64,000 nt of DNA from Symbiodinium kawagutii (Eukaryota; Sar; Dinophyceae; Suessiales; Symbiodiniaceae). The position numbers were made by a program, and so were the translations under genes. The DNA lies in contig VSDK01010616.1 in the NCBI GenBank assembly GCA_009767595.1, positions 532,903 through 596,902 of the forward strand, written 5' to 3'. Positions 34,703-46,800 of the stretch are shown here, one piece after another; position 1 is the first letter of the stretch; each line of letters starts with the position of its first letter. The notes beneath the pieces are model-generated. The model was not told the DNA's origin. It saw only the letters and a program-made list of their open reading frames with translations, and did no database searches.

Positions 34703-37700
34703 GCAAGTGGAACATAGCCTAAACAAACGGAAAACAACGAGGGACAAAAACATAGCCAAGAACTAGGAATGCGGTAGCCAACTGGTTTTTTGGGGCTGAT
34801 AACTTTGGCAGCCAGAGACAAAGCCTGGTCTGCCACAGCAAGTCTGGCATGGGCCACTGTGCGTTTGGGCGGCTAAGCGGTTTCAATCCATTCGCATGTT
34901 TGAAAACACATAGAAGTTAGATGTCAATCAAGCAAGCAAGATATGAAAGGTCATGGCCTTAATTGGGATTGAACAACTTACAAACAAATTGCACCCCAGG
35001 GTGTAAATGATCTTTTTGATAAAGTGCAATACGCCGAGTAAGCAAAAAAATCCATAGACTCGTCTTATGAAACAGTTGCTGGTAGGATAGTTTGAAGACA
35101 TGTATACGGTATACCTCTGACAATATTGTCAAGTCTGCGCATAAAACCAGCAAGATACAAATGAATCGTAACGAATCTTTAGATGAATGTGGGTAGGATT
35201 ATGTATGGAAACCACACATCAATGAAACAACAAGTGGACCCCTGTGGTGCGGTTGACGGATCACACCAACTTGTAGTTCTCGAAACTTGGGACCCTCCAT
35301 TGAGGAAACACTTAGTGGACGTGAATGGCCCAGCATGTTTAGTGGTGATCAAGCACTGGATCGGTTGCTTCCAAGGGTGCAAATATGCACCACAAACATG
35401 TAAAATATTCAACGGGCTCCATAAATTGCACCCAAAGCCAAAGCCATTGGTTTCACATGGCTCAAACTGGATCATTTCTGCAGTGGGGAAGCCCGTAGCT
35501 AAATTCAACATGCTGCATTGCACACAGCTGTTGCCTCTTCAAAAAGTGCTCGGGGCTCAAATGTCTTACCAGGAATACCATATGCATTGCCTCTTTCTGG
35601 CCCTATCTTTCTGGAAGCCTTGAGATTAAGGGCCGCAAACCTTCCACAGCCACGATGGACGGATAGTTTTTGGCTGGTGAGGGCAGGGTTCAATGGGGTT
35701 CAAACGGGCAGCAGGTAAACTTAGGACATGCAAAAACTAAGACCTGGACCCACCAGTGGATCTGTTTACCACTTCAATGACGCACTGAAAACCCAGTAGT
35801 CCAAAGATCATACACCATTCTCACAAGGCATTGGTCTAGCAAAGCGTTCCGTTCCCCATTTTGGGGTTTACAAGTCATAGGGAACCCCCAAAGTTCTGGT
35901 TGGTTGGAGCTATGAATGGTAAAAGTGGATGATAACTGGGGGTATCCCTACAACTTCAGAAACCAGCAGTGAAGTTCCCCATCTTTTGCAGGGTGCCTAT
36001 CTCTGGTCACACCACTCCTGGTAGCTCCTGAACGCTCTCCCTTTAAAGGTATCTAGCTATACCTCTGGCTCCAAGCAGCTCCCTGCTAACCACCAGCTAT
36101 TCTCAACCACCCGATTTTCTTCGCCCGTTCGGCACCGGAACCAGCGCCGTGGGTTGCAGGAGGCTGGGCTCCTGGGGCGGCCATGGACTGCTGCGGATAG
36201 CAGCGCATTGCAACAGGAAACTGTAGCAATACCCTGCTGGTTTGGTAATGAGTAATGAGATGTAATGAGAATATATCAATTTTGCAAGTGTACAATGAAA
36301 ATGTACGAATAGTATGAACTATGCTAATAATGATACTGATTATGGGAATAACATGGGAATAATATTGATCATATCGATATCAATAATTTATTTGCATGTT
36401 TGTTTACAAAAGAAACGGAGAGTCCTTGGAACATACAATTGTGGAACCTGACTGTCTGCACCTTCCATTGTAAAGACTACCAAAGCATCAGGTTGGAGTC
36501 TCTCGGGTGTCCTATTCTTTCCTCGGCTCCAAACCTCGTATTTAGCCAAGTGGCAATCAAACAGGTTGTTGCGTATGTCTCGCCAATGCAAAGAACGTCT
36601 GTGCAAATCAAACTGCAATATGCTTGGATGCGAAACTGACTTCCCATGCTATACAAATTCAATCGCTTGCGTTGTCGGGCTACTGTGGAAGGAACATTTT
36701 GCGCTTACTGCCACTTTGCAAGCAACTTTGCTTCACAATGCGAGTTTGGTACCGCGCATACTTCCAGATTGTTTGCTTTTTTGTACGGGCGCTGTCGTTC
36801 TTTCAGCGTTTTACCTACTGGACATGCCACATACATTTACCCCCTTCCATGCCAAAACTGACAATTTTGACATGGCTGCACTGTCTAACGGGCAGTTGTT
36901 CCATGGGTGCCATGTCAGCTGGAGAAATGAAACTGTTACAACTAATCCACCACCGGGTGACGACTGATCAACCACCGGGTGACAAGCCAGGAATCCCAGT
37001 GTGCTGTAGTTGTAGCTGCAACTCTTTGTTGGTCGTCAAAACTGTTCAGAGTTTTCCCCCGGCGGATGGTTTTGTTCGTTCCATTTCTGTGTGGTGACTT
37101 CTTGCAACTTTAGATCAAGGCTGGAGTAGCGGCCAGCTCTCACATGGCGGGACAGTGGATTGTAGTGGAAACACGAGGCAAATCATCCGGCCAGCAAGGC
37201 ACAGCTTCGGTTTCCCAACCCTTGACAAATGGTTGGCCCGTGGGGGATGGGCGGTGATCCAAATCCAGTCCTCTGAGAACAGGAACTGCCTGAAGTTTTT
37301 GATGACACCAAGACTGAAGGGATTCCTGACGACAGCGGCGCAAAAGGTACAGCAATTCCGAAGGGCTGGCGGGTATATATATATATATATAAATATAAAT
37401 ATAAATGTAAATATATATATATATCTATAGATAGATATGAAAATAATATATATATATAGATAAATATCACGCTTTTGGTGGCAGACCGCAGCCCTAGGTG
37501 GATATCCTCCGGAAAAGCAGTGAAACTAGTTCCTGGAACTAACCAAACATTGTGGATCCAAGGCTTTTCAGCACAGTGCTGACCCGACTGGGTTTTCAGC
37601 CGTTGGGTATACAGGGCGACCTCCTAACCACCCATGTTCGCTGGAGAGGCCATGCAAATGTTGTGAGTCAAAGCCTGTCTGCTGCAGTTAGCACGCATCA

Positions 37701-40700
37701 ACCAAGACCCGCTGGGACCTGAAAGATTGAAAACATTGTTGGGATTTTGATCTATCAACACTTCGCTTGTTGGCAGTCATCTTCTGGTATGATTAAGGTC
37801 TCAGGCATGCTGGTATCAAACTCCCACGTGCTTGACCAGTGGACCTACTGCAGTCGTTGACAAACTAGTTGACTCACCAGTTGGTTAAGTTGTGGACTGA
37901 CTAGTTGAATAAGTCGTTGATCAGCCAGTTGACAAACCAGTTGACGAACTAGTTGACTAAGTGGTTGATATGACCAACGGATGGATTTACCCTCTGGTAA
38001 ACTAAGCTGGCAATGTTGGGGAATCAGCTAAAAATGGCGGATTCTTTATAGCCAGGTTAGTTTACAAAAGGGTAACTTGAGTTGATTTAATCTTGATAAC
38101 ATCTCGTTGACTATGTCAAGCATCGAGGTTCTGCTCGCTGGTAGCCCTGGACCCAATCAAGGAATTCATGGGAGATCAGTTTTCATGGTTGAATCTATGA
38201 TTCCCTTTTAAAAATGATGGTGTTTTCTCAAAAAAAGGGGTACCCCCAAGTTATCCCATATTAACAATTTGTAATGATAAGCCAACCATTTTAGTGGTTC
38301 CTATGCTGAAACACATCCATGGTGGCTATGATCTTATAGTACATCACATATGTAGACCCATCGGTCCAGCTAAAAAGAGTTTCGTCAAGAAACCACACAG
38401 TGATTTGATTTTGACCAGAATCTGCCCCATGCTGTCATAAGCAAATGCATGTTGACAAGAAGGATTCACCTACTGTATAATTCCTGGTGCCCCTGAACCA
38501 AAGTAAACCAAGCATCTTGGGGGGCACATCATTCTATGGATCATTGAGCCTCCTTAGCCACATCAATAAGTGGTGGTGGTTCCCGTGTGCTAAACCACTT
38601 CCCAATGCCACATGCCAAAAGCAACACTGCCCACAGCACTTCTTTTGTACCCACGCGGCAAAACCATCGGTGTCATTCTGGCAGCCCCTGGCGCAAGCTG
38701 GATAACTGGGATTCCAAGCTGAACCTACCACAGGAGTTGCAGAAAATTGTCCTCAAATATGGGTGTGCATATGCAATGAATGTATTTCCATCGGCATTCA
38801 ATGTACATATATAAAAAAAGGTGCTGATTTAATTATTTGATGAATATAATCATACCCATAAATACATATATATATACAATAAATAAAGCAGTATATGTAG
38901 AAATAAAAATGCTCTATACAGACTTGTTGAAGATGCGCAGTTGAAGGAAGTTCGGAAGTCAAACATCCGACATATGGAAAGTTGAAGCAGTCAGTGCGTC
39001 AGATCAAAGAGATGGTCAAAGATGTGTGTGCTTGACTGATAGGAAGTGCACGAAATAAACTGCTTGGTGGTTTAATCCCTACGAAACACATTAGTCGACC
39101 AACCATTTGCTAATAACTACTAGGGAAAATAAAAAATGTGAATCAAACCACCAACCACTTAGCTGTTTAACCACTATTGTTGCTTATTATTTCCCATGAT
39201 TAACCATTATAAACCATGGAGTATATGGCTATTACGTATGATTAACAACTATTGTGGCTTATTATTAACCATTATTAACCATTATTAACCATTATTAACC
39301 ATTATTAACCATTATTAATCATCATTAACCATTATTAACCATTATTAACCATGGCTAGTAAATGCTGTGTTTGTTCAATTTTGTGCTCCAAAAGGAGGCT
39401 CAAATGTCGGTAGGCTGGTCCAGCGGACGGTTTCGGAACTTCGGGATCCGGGATCAGCCAGAGTTTGGCACCTCGCTGTGGCAAAACACCCCACCTTGGG
39501 AAAAGATCTTAAAAAGAGAAATTCTTGCTTAAAAACGGGGAAAAGATCTTAAAAATGGAAAATCTTGCTTAAAAATGGAGAAAACATCTTAAAATCAAAT
39601 TAAAATCTTAAAAGCAAGATCCGGGAATGTTTTGAAGATGAGATGTGCAAAAGTGGACGGCGCTGTGGCGAAACACGCATCAGGGAGCCACAATTAAAAA
39701 ACTAAACAACAAACAACGCTTTGGGACGCCCATCTGCTCTGAACGGCCAAGTAAGTGTCGCAGCCAAGTATATGAGTGTCTCATCCAAGTAGGTGTCTCA
39801 GCTAAGAAGGTGTCACAGCCAATAGGGTCACAGCCAAGTAGGTGTCACAAACAAGTCTTATCACAGGCAAGCAGGTGTCACAGCCAAGAAAGTCACACGG
39901 CAAAGTAAGTGACACAGCGCAATAAATGTAGCAAGTAAGACTGACAAACAACCGGCAAAGAAAAGTCACCAAAGCAACAAACACCAGCAAAGGAAAAGAC
40001 CCGCGAAAGCAAAACCACAGAAAACAACACCAGCAAAGAAAAAACACAGCAAAAAACAAATAGAAAACAAATACCAGAGAAAAACAAGTCCAGCAAATCA
40101 TCATCATCATCATCGTCGTCATCATCATCATCGTCGTCGTCATCATCATCATCATCATCGTCGTCGTCATCATCACAATCATCATTATGACCTTCACGCA
40201 TCATCCATACCATCACTTCATCTCAAAACACGTTTTCTTCCCATGAGTTTCTTCTTCTGGAAGAATCTGCCACCGTCATGTGGGGGAACTATGTTTATAT
40301 GCAATATGTGTCTATAGATGCATATTTACATTTCAAAAAAAAGGAGAGACGGAAAGACTAAAGGTACAATGTTTTTATATGTGTCTATGTAATCAATCAT
40401 ACATAATTAAACATAAATATATGAAAATGCATTGACCTACATACATATATAAACTACCTGCATGCATATGAATGGGTGCCATTCCATGTGCGCGTCAGTA
40501 TGTGTTTGCCTGTATCCATCGGTCTAGTTGTCCTTTTACGTGCCCAGTGATACCGTCTTCTTTCTTGCCTGCTTTCCCGTTCTCTAAGTGTTTCCCTTGC
40601 TTCCCTTTTGCATTTTTTGACCCCCACAATGATTGAAGACGAATCAAAAAATATTCTATATCAAGAATGATTAGAGGCTAAGCAAAATTGTTTAAACACG

Positions 40701-42913
40701 ATCACCAAAATCTCTGGGAGTTGCAAAAAGTTCTGAGTGAACCTCGTACTGAACTATTTACCTAAAGTATTTTGAGTGAGCATCCATACAACAGCTTCTT
40801 GATTCTCAGCTCCACATCATTCTGGCAGGGGCCTTTCAAAAGCAGTTTAACAATATTTCAAAAAAAAAACATGCACTCTGGTTCTCTCAAAACAATTGAA
40901 ACTTACCGAGTGTAATGAATCTTTTGCGACCACGTATCTCAAAATTCACCACGTCAAAAATGACCAGAGACCTTGATCAATAAACTTTCCTCAGTACCGA
41001 TAAATGTTTCATATCTATAAATGCATACTGTATATACACAATTAAAACAATGTAGAGGCGGAAATGTATACATGATTATGATTTTGAAAAAATACAAAAA
41101 GGAACATACTTAAAGTGATATGAACTATGAACATGTGTGTACATACACATGAATTTGCACACCAATACTATTGCAGGGTGTGAATATGTAAAAATATATA
41201 TATATGTTTAAATGTGCAATATGAATATATATATATATGTATATTTATTCAACAATTCCATATAGTATATATATATTTATATAATATATTGAACAAAGTA
41301 TATTTAAATAAATAGTATAACATATATATATATATTTGAATATATATATATATACATATATTTGCATTTTAAAAGGATAATATATATATATATAAATAAA
41401 TAACATAATATATATATGAATATATATAGAATGCAAACATGGATGCTTAGGATTGTTCTTATTGTTACTATAGTTGTTATTAAAATTCATGTGTTTCTCA
41501 AAATAGGGGTACCACAGAATGGTTGGTTTATTTCTGTACATAATTGAGATTGGACGACTAGGGGGGTACCCCTATTTTCACAAAGACCCTACACACGTTT
41601 TTGATTGCTGTTATTATGTTATTTACTTCTTTCGTTGTATATGTACACAGTGATAGACAGGTTCAGCCAAGCCCAAGGAATGTCGGTCCTTCCGAATCAC
41701 GGTGTCATTGAAATCCTCGCGTTCGACTTCGTGACCGAGGGCGACTCGGTCGAGCCTGGCAAGGCAACCCCTGGCTGGAGGTGTGGCTGGCGTCCAGAAT
41801 CAGAATCCATTGTCGTTGTGGGTCAGTTTCATATGGGATTGGTAGGGATTCATAGGGAGTAATTAAGTACACATGTATATATATATATATATAAACAATG
41901 TCTATATATATTATATTACATTTACATATATATATATATATATAAATATATAAATAAAATAAATGTATATACATATATTGAATAGATGTAAATATATGTA
42001 GATATAAATAGATATATATATATATATATATACGTAAATAAAATGTATGCATAAATATACATATAAATATAACGGGAGGAATAATTCATAGGGATTCATA
42101 GGAATTCAGAGGGATTCATATGGATTAACAGGGGAAATCACCAACTACTACAAGGCATAGGGATGAATAGGTTAATCCATTAATATGAATTCATAGGGAG
42201 TACTTCACGACGGGAAAAATAGGAATTTAAGCTGGGCATAATTTCACCAACATTGATGGCTAAACAACTATTATATGGATACTTAGCTATTCATCAATGG
42301 TGGCTATAAGCAGGTCAATGGCTAATAAAATTGAGACAATATGCAACAACAGTAGGGGATTTACATGGAGATACCAACCATGTGGATGTTTCTTAAGCCA
42401 CCGGGAACCCCAAAGCTCTGGTTGGTTTTCTATTTTAAATGGTTAGTGTCAAATGATTTGGGGGTTCCCTATTTTAAGAAAAATCCAAATTCGCTAAAAT
42501 CCAAAATTGTGTTTCATTAATTTTCATGTTCGTATTGAAAGAATCGTCTTGCAAATGAGTCTCACCAAGAAGATGAACATTATTAAACTCATGTTCAAAT
42601 TATGAATAATTAGCAAGTCATGCTGGTTGCTGTTGGCGTTGTTGCTGTTGTTTCTGTTGTTCGTGGTGGTGGTCCTGGTGGATGAACACTTGTTGCAATT
42701 GTTTCGGGAGCTGGTGGTAGCAGTCATATGCTCAAAGGAAACATGGTAGCTGCGGTTGAAATGGTGCATTCGTTGTGGTACCCCCAATCCAAATCGACGA
42801 GTCCTTTTCTGGGGGACCAGCAATCTTGTGGGTCACCCCTCACATTGCAGTATACTTTGATCAACCCAATGGCTAGCAAAGCGTGCATGACAAGGGCCAG
42901 AAAGATTGACAAA
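34556..42913 (+). CDS. Unrecognised multi-exon gene (span of supported exons)
   Basis: Plus-strand exons supported by open frame plus good splice sites lie at 34556-34702, 35573-35676, 41661-41780 and 42724-42913. Weaker islands lie near 33.0, 35.25, 37.2 and 39.4 kb. Donors are GC(AAGT), GT(GAGG), GT(GTGG) and GT(GAGT). The pieces encode soluble-looking, mixed-charge protein with no domain I recognise. Missing intervening exons mean the frame cannot be joined throughout. The gene converges with the minus-strand gene starting at 43.7 kb. Whether all these exons belong to one gene is inference. Confidence 0.4.
35573..35676 (+). CDS. Exon of unrecognised plus-strand gene
   Basis: TTACCAG|G acceptor and CTG|GTGAGG donor. 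The only open plus frame reads IPYALPLSGPIFLEALRLRA then ANLPQPRWTDSFWL. The minus strand also offers splice-like ends, so the strand is not certain. Confidence 0.48.
37155..37370. other. Exon-like GC-rich island, strand undecided
   Basis: Plus frame FPTLDKWLARGGWAVIQIQS and minus frame SLGVIKNFRQFLFSEDWIWI are both long and natural. Probably one real exon and its shadow. Confidence 0.35.
37987..38077. mobile_element. MITE-like element, family gamma
   Basis: The left end TTTACCCTCTGGTAAACTAA and right end GTTAGTTTACAAAAGGGTAA are inverted. The inner GGCGGATTC word matches the copy at 25067-25185. Confidence 0.62.
38215..38325. mobile_element. MITE-like element, family alpha (diverged)
   Basis: The left end ATGGTGTTTTCTCAAAAAAA is followed by GGGGTACCCC. 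The right end is decayed (GCTGAAACACATCCATGG). Confidence 0.45.
39250..39352. repeat. ATTATTAACC minisatellite (reverse of the 33-kb unit)
   Basis: About ten copies of the exact reverse complement of the 10-bp unit that fills the element at 33.2-34.1 kb. Confidence 0.92.
39380..39495 (+). CDS. Candidate exon of unrecognised plus-strand gene
   Basis: Open frame FVQFCAPKGGSNVGRLVQRT then VSELRDPGSARVWHLAVAK. It is more GC-rich than the flanks. Splice sites not fixed. Confidence 0.35.
39745..39905. repeat. Degenerate 20-bp repeat around GTGTCACAGCCAAG
   Basis: Six to eight imperfect copies of a unit like AAGTAGGTGTCACAGCC in one orientation. Confidence 0.8.
40098..40180. repeat. ATC/GTC trinucleotide array
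   Basis: Blocks of ATC alternate with blocks of GTC. The poly-Asp frame on the minus strand is a repeat artefact. Confidence 0.92.
40300..41480. other. AT-rich, no exon seen; TATA-type microsatellites
   Basis: Low-GC sequence with several TA runs (densest 41180-41420). No element ends or coding signal recognised. Confidence 0.55.
41490..41588. mobile_element. MITE-like element, family alpha
   Basis: Left end TGTTTCTCAAAATAGGGGTA and right end GGGGTACCCCTATTTTCACA, inverted. About 75 bp upstream of the exon at 41661. Confidence 0.68.
41661..41780 (+). CDS. Exon of unrecognised plus-strand gene
   Basis: ATAGACAG|G acceptor and GGAG|GTGTGG donor. It encodes FSQAQGMSVLPNHGVIEILA then FDFVTEGDSVEPGKATPGW. 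It is far more GC-rich than its AT-repeat surroundings. Confidence 0.6.
41868..42080. repeat. TATA-type low-complexity block
   Basis: Long runs of TA and TAAATA words. The open frames on the minus strand here (Tyr/Ile-rich) are artefacts. Confidence 0.9.
42383..42490. mobile_element. MITE-like element, family alpha
   Basis: Left end ATGTGGATGTTTCTTAAGCC and right end GTTCCCTATTTTAAGAAAAA, inverted with mismatches. The centre carries the family words CCCCAAAGCTCTGGTTGG and TGATTTGGGGG. Confidence 0.58.
42724..42913 (+). CDS. Exon of unrecognised plus-strand gene
   Basis: GGTAGCAG acceptor and GACAAA|GTGAGT donor. The frame contains VAAVEMVHSLWYPQSKSTSP and LTLQYTLINPMASKACMTRA. The minus strand has a competing hydrophobic frame. 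Confidence 0.42.
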
Positions 42914-43146
42914 GTGAGTGCGTACAGACGCGTCTGATTTGCATGGAGCTTCCATCAGCTTGCTATGATACTGTCACCATCTGTGCACCATTCATTCTCC
43001 TTCCGCCTAATGTTAACCTGGTAATTGTACCCCCCCCCATTCTTTCTCATCCCCTCAAATAAACTTATATATAAAGTTATTTGCAGGGATAACGATTGTT
43101 TAAATTGATGAATAAGAAATCCAATTGGCAGGAAATCCGGAAGCTA

Positions 43147-43345
43147 TTTTAGTATTGCTAAATGAATTGGCTAATTGTTAAGGATAATTAAAAACAGAAA
43201 TCTTCAACATCTGGATCATGAATTTAGTATTGCTTGATGAATTGGCTAGTTGTTAAGGACAATTGAAGGCAGAAATCATCCAACATCTGGATCATAAGTT
43301 TAGTATTGCTAAATGAATTGCCTGATTGTTAAAAATAATCTCAAC
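43147..43345. repeat. 76-bp tandem repeat, 2.6 copies
   Basis: Copies begin at about 43147, 43223 and 43299 with TTTAGTATTGCT and contain CAACATCTGGATCAT. It lies between the convergent genes. Confidence 0.85.
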
Positions 43346-43700
43346 AAATATGAGACCATCAGATGGAGATACTTTATTTAGGGGAGGTAAAGACACACTT
43401 TCATTGAGAGGCTCTCAGGCTTCAAGGCTACCCCCTTTCTGAGATAGATTTATGAATTTCCGGATAGGGTTTTGAATTAGGGATTGATCAATTGAGGGTT
43501 GAGAACGTTATCAGATTCCATTGCTTCCTGAAGACAAGTTAGCTGATGCATCATTCGGGATCTTTTCCACCAAATTTGGTTGCCCCAATTTTGTGGCGTA
43601 CTTTATTCAGGGGAGGTTATTGTGGCAAACAGGGATTTTGGCGTACTTTATTTTGTTTTTCTATTAATGCCAGGTTGACATCATGGAATGCGTGGCACCA

Positions 43701-43892
43701 TCAGCTAAAAGGCTGTCTGCATAGCCCCCGCAACACATCAGGTATTAAACTCCTGTATCTCGGAAATTCTTCTGAAAGCCGCGGCATGCGATCCTCCATT
43801 TTTGGTTCAAACTTACGCTGAGATCCAATCCCTTGCTCGCCCTTGTAACGAATGAGGGTTGGGACTGTGAAGCGGCCAGCAATATCGAAACC
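43701..43892 (-). CDS. Terminal exon of unrecognised minus-strand gene
   Basis: Acceptor CATCCAG|G, then 63 codons and TGA. It encodes GFDIAGRFTVPTLIRYKGEQ, PKMEDRMPRLSEEFPRYRSL and IPDVLRGLCRQPFS. Confidence 0.52.
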   Translation of the reverse strand, partial: GFDIAGRFTVPTLIRYKGEQGIGSQRKFEPKMEDRMPRLSEEFPRYRSLIPDVLRGLCRQPFS

Positions 43893-46800
43893 CTGGATGA
43901 TGATGCATGCACATGCACCTGCAGGGTGTAAAGCAAAGACTTTTGTACATATGGAGGAATCTCAAAATTGGAGAACCCCAAAACTGGTTGGTTGATTGCT
44001 ATCAACGGTTTCTATTGGATGATTTGGGGTATCCCTACTTTGCGAAACCACCATGTACGCAGAAAACATCATCTTTGAACAGGGGCATCCAAAACCTGTA
44101 CAATGTATGTCCAAGTTTTCTCAATGTGTTTGAACAAGTAGCCTTGGCTCGCCATTTTTTGAAAAAAACAAAGCGCGTCGAAATACAACTCGCTGTTTAG
44201 TGGATTTCCACCTCTATCATCAGTGTCGTTTTCAGTCATTAGTTCTATTTGCAGAACAATATTTTTGTGCCACTCCAGAAAATTGATTGTATGCTTCTGG
44301 TCATCTGGTTGCGGGGATGGAAACAATCATATTTAATCATATTTACGCCAGTTTTACAAAATTGACTGTTGTAAACTGCTAAACTTACCAAAGTCATGTC
44401 ACACATGCGGCGGGACCACAGTTTCGATCTGCTTGTGCGATGGCTCAAACACAAAACAAACTCACTGTTTTCAACAGTTCCATGGGCGTTCCTGCATTCG
44501 GTTGGTCATCTCTGGGCTCCTTATATAGGTCCCAATATCAATTGATCGTTGGAATAACTATAATAACTATATTACATCATGAACCATCTGTAAACTATGA
44601 AACCAACATAATTTTCATTTGGCATGCCACAGAAAATGATCAGCGTTTCAGCGATAAAACGACAATGGTTTCAGTGGTTCCAACTTGGGTCCCTACCAGT
44701 TGGTTTTATGCTTTGATCATCCAAAACAACGCACAAAAGCTGTAAAATGCTGCTGCAACGATTGAAAGCTCTTCAAGCTATCCTCATGGGATGGTCCGTT
44801 AATTCACACAAGTCAATTAGCGACATTATGCGACATTATGCGACATTATTAGCGCTATTGTTGTTGTTTCTTTATTTCCCAGCATGACTGGTCCGTGACT
44901 AGCCAATTTGATTCAAGCACCCGTTTGATTGGACTTATTTCAGGGCTCTCGGAATGATTTTGGATATCCACTATCTAACAGCATCTAAAAGCCACATCTT
45001 GATGTTGCCTCCGCTCCACCGAGGAATCGAAAAACAGCGAGAACAGCGACTGCAGCGCAAGCACCCACAAGCTGCAGTCATGGCCTCACGTCAGCCACTA
45101 AAAAGGGATCCTTTCATATGAGATTTCCACCTTTCATATGACAAGAAATGCCATAAGCAATGCGCCAAATATGGTGCAACTCTGAGAGAACATGGGGATC
45201 TCACATTGGTTCCCTGAGGATTGAAAGGCTCAGCTCAGTGCATCCGAGACCCAAAATCTGGGCCGGGAACGGCTGGCTTTCTTGCTTCAACAACTCAGCA
45301 GCCAGCCATGGTTCAGCCATGGGCCTGCCCCTCAAGGTTGACTGTGAAGACCACCCTGAGTCGAATGTTGATCAATGACGCCAGCCGTCAGTAAATATGA
45401 CTGTAGCATTTGCCACCTCTACATCAACAATGCAAATTGAACAAATGTGTTTGTCGGACAAAAACGCGCACAGAAGGGAGCTGTTTGTCTCGTTGTTGGA
45501 ATCAAAGCCGGTGCCAAAAAAGTGGCTGTCGAAGATTACGAAACTTTGATCCAAATATAGGAAACAAGCCAGATGCACTAGAGCCGAAAACATTTGACAT
45601 CATCATGTGTTGAATTGTTTCGAGATTTTCCTTAGCATGGCGTTTAAGTCATCTCGTGTCAAGTCTCTCAAGCGGCGACGACCCAATGCTGAACCACCAT
45701 AGGAATGGTGCTGAGCTCTGGCAACAGGACGTAAATGCGCAGCACGGTGCAACGACCATAATACCCCAGTTAGGTTTATCCTTCTCCAGGTGGCAGGTGG
45801 TCTCCGTCTGATCTTCATGGAACAAAAACAGCAGGCTTCGAAGATTCGTTGACAGGTAACTTACACCAATGTTGCAGCTGTTGCTCATGGCTTGTACAAA
45901 TATATTGTATTTTTTAATATAGTTAGCATATATAGACACTAAATACTTAGTTCGGTTCTATGAAGCCAAAAACAACTTTGAGGACACGTCGAGATCCTGA
46001 ACACAGGAACTGTGTACGTTCAACCGGATGAAGCGTACGCAAAGACATACACGTGCCAAGTAGGTTTATCCCAAGTGGCCCTCCTGGATGACCTCGCAAA
46101 ATTTTCAGGAAAATCCGATCGTGGGCTTGAAGATTATAGGAATCATCACGGTGATTCGTGCTGACAAAGTGACCTCAGATTCTTGGCGTTGTGTTATCTG
46201 TCCCTTGTTTTCAGGGGAGCAACATGGAGCAACCAATAGGTATGGAATCGGCAAATGTCTGTAGAAACTTATTGGCTTACTGTGTGGTATCAATGAAGCA
46301 ATATTTGAAAGAGAGCCAGAGCAACCACAGAAGAACTCATGTCATTTCTCACAATGAGGCAACTCACAAACAGTATGAATCACAATTTGCACTCAGCAGT
46401 TTCTAGCATGACAATGAACCACGATGAGCCAATACGTGCCCATTCAAAGAACCCACTCACCAACAAAAATCGATCATCGGAATGGGCAACTCTTGGTTGG
46501 GAACCAACATCTGGATATACTGCAATTGACTGCCGCATGAGTTTAAAAAAAACTCCATGTCAAGGCAGCCATTCTTAGCAAAAAAATGATCAGGACCTCC
46601 AAGCAGAGGCCTAGCATCGGCTTACCCGAGGATTTGAACATGTTTTGGACAACGTTCATGGTGTATTCGTTCTGCTTCAACAAATATGTCTCTCAATGAG
46701 GTCCCCATTGTTGCCCGGCCCATGTCTGACCGAGCTGGGGAAGCAAAATGTTGAGTGGTTGTTGGCAACAAGGCAACGGACAACATAGATACATACTGTG

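Noticed and set aside
33203-39352. Interstitial telomere repeats
   Set aside because: GGTTAATAAT is not a TTTAGGG- or TTAGGG-type telomere unit and is tied to a MITE family.
39893-40216. Poly-Asp minus-strand frame as an acidic protein
   Set aside because: Product of the ATC/GTC repeat; the following hydrophobic stretch is AT-rich intron-like sequence.
41245-42099. Tyr/Ile-rich open frames as small membrane proteins
   Set aside because: They lie in TA microsatellites; composition follows directly from TATA repeats.
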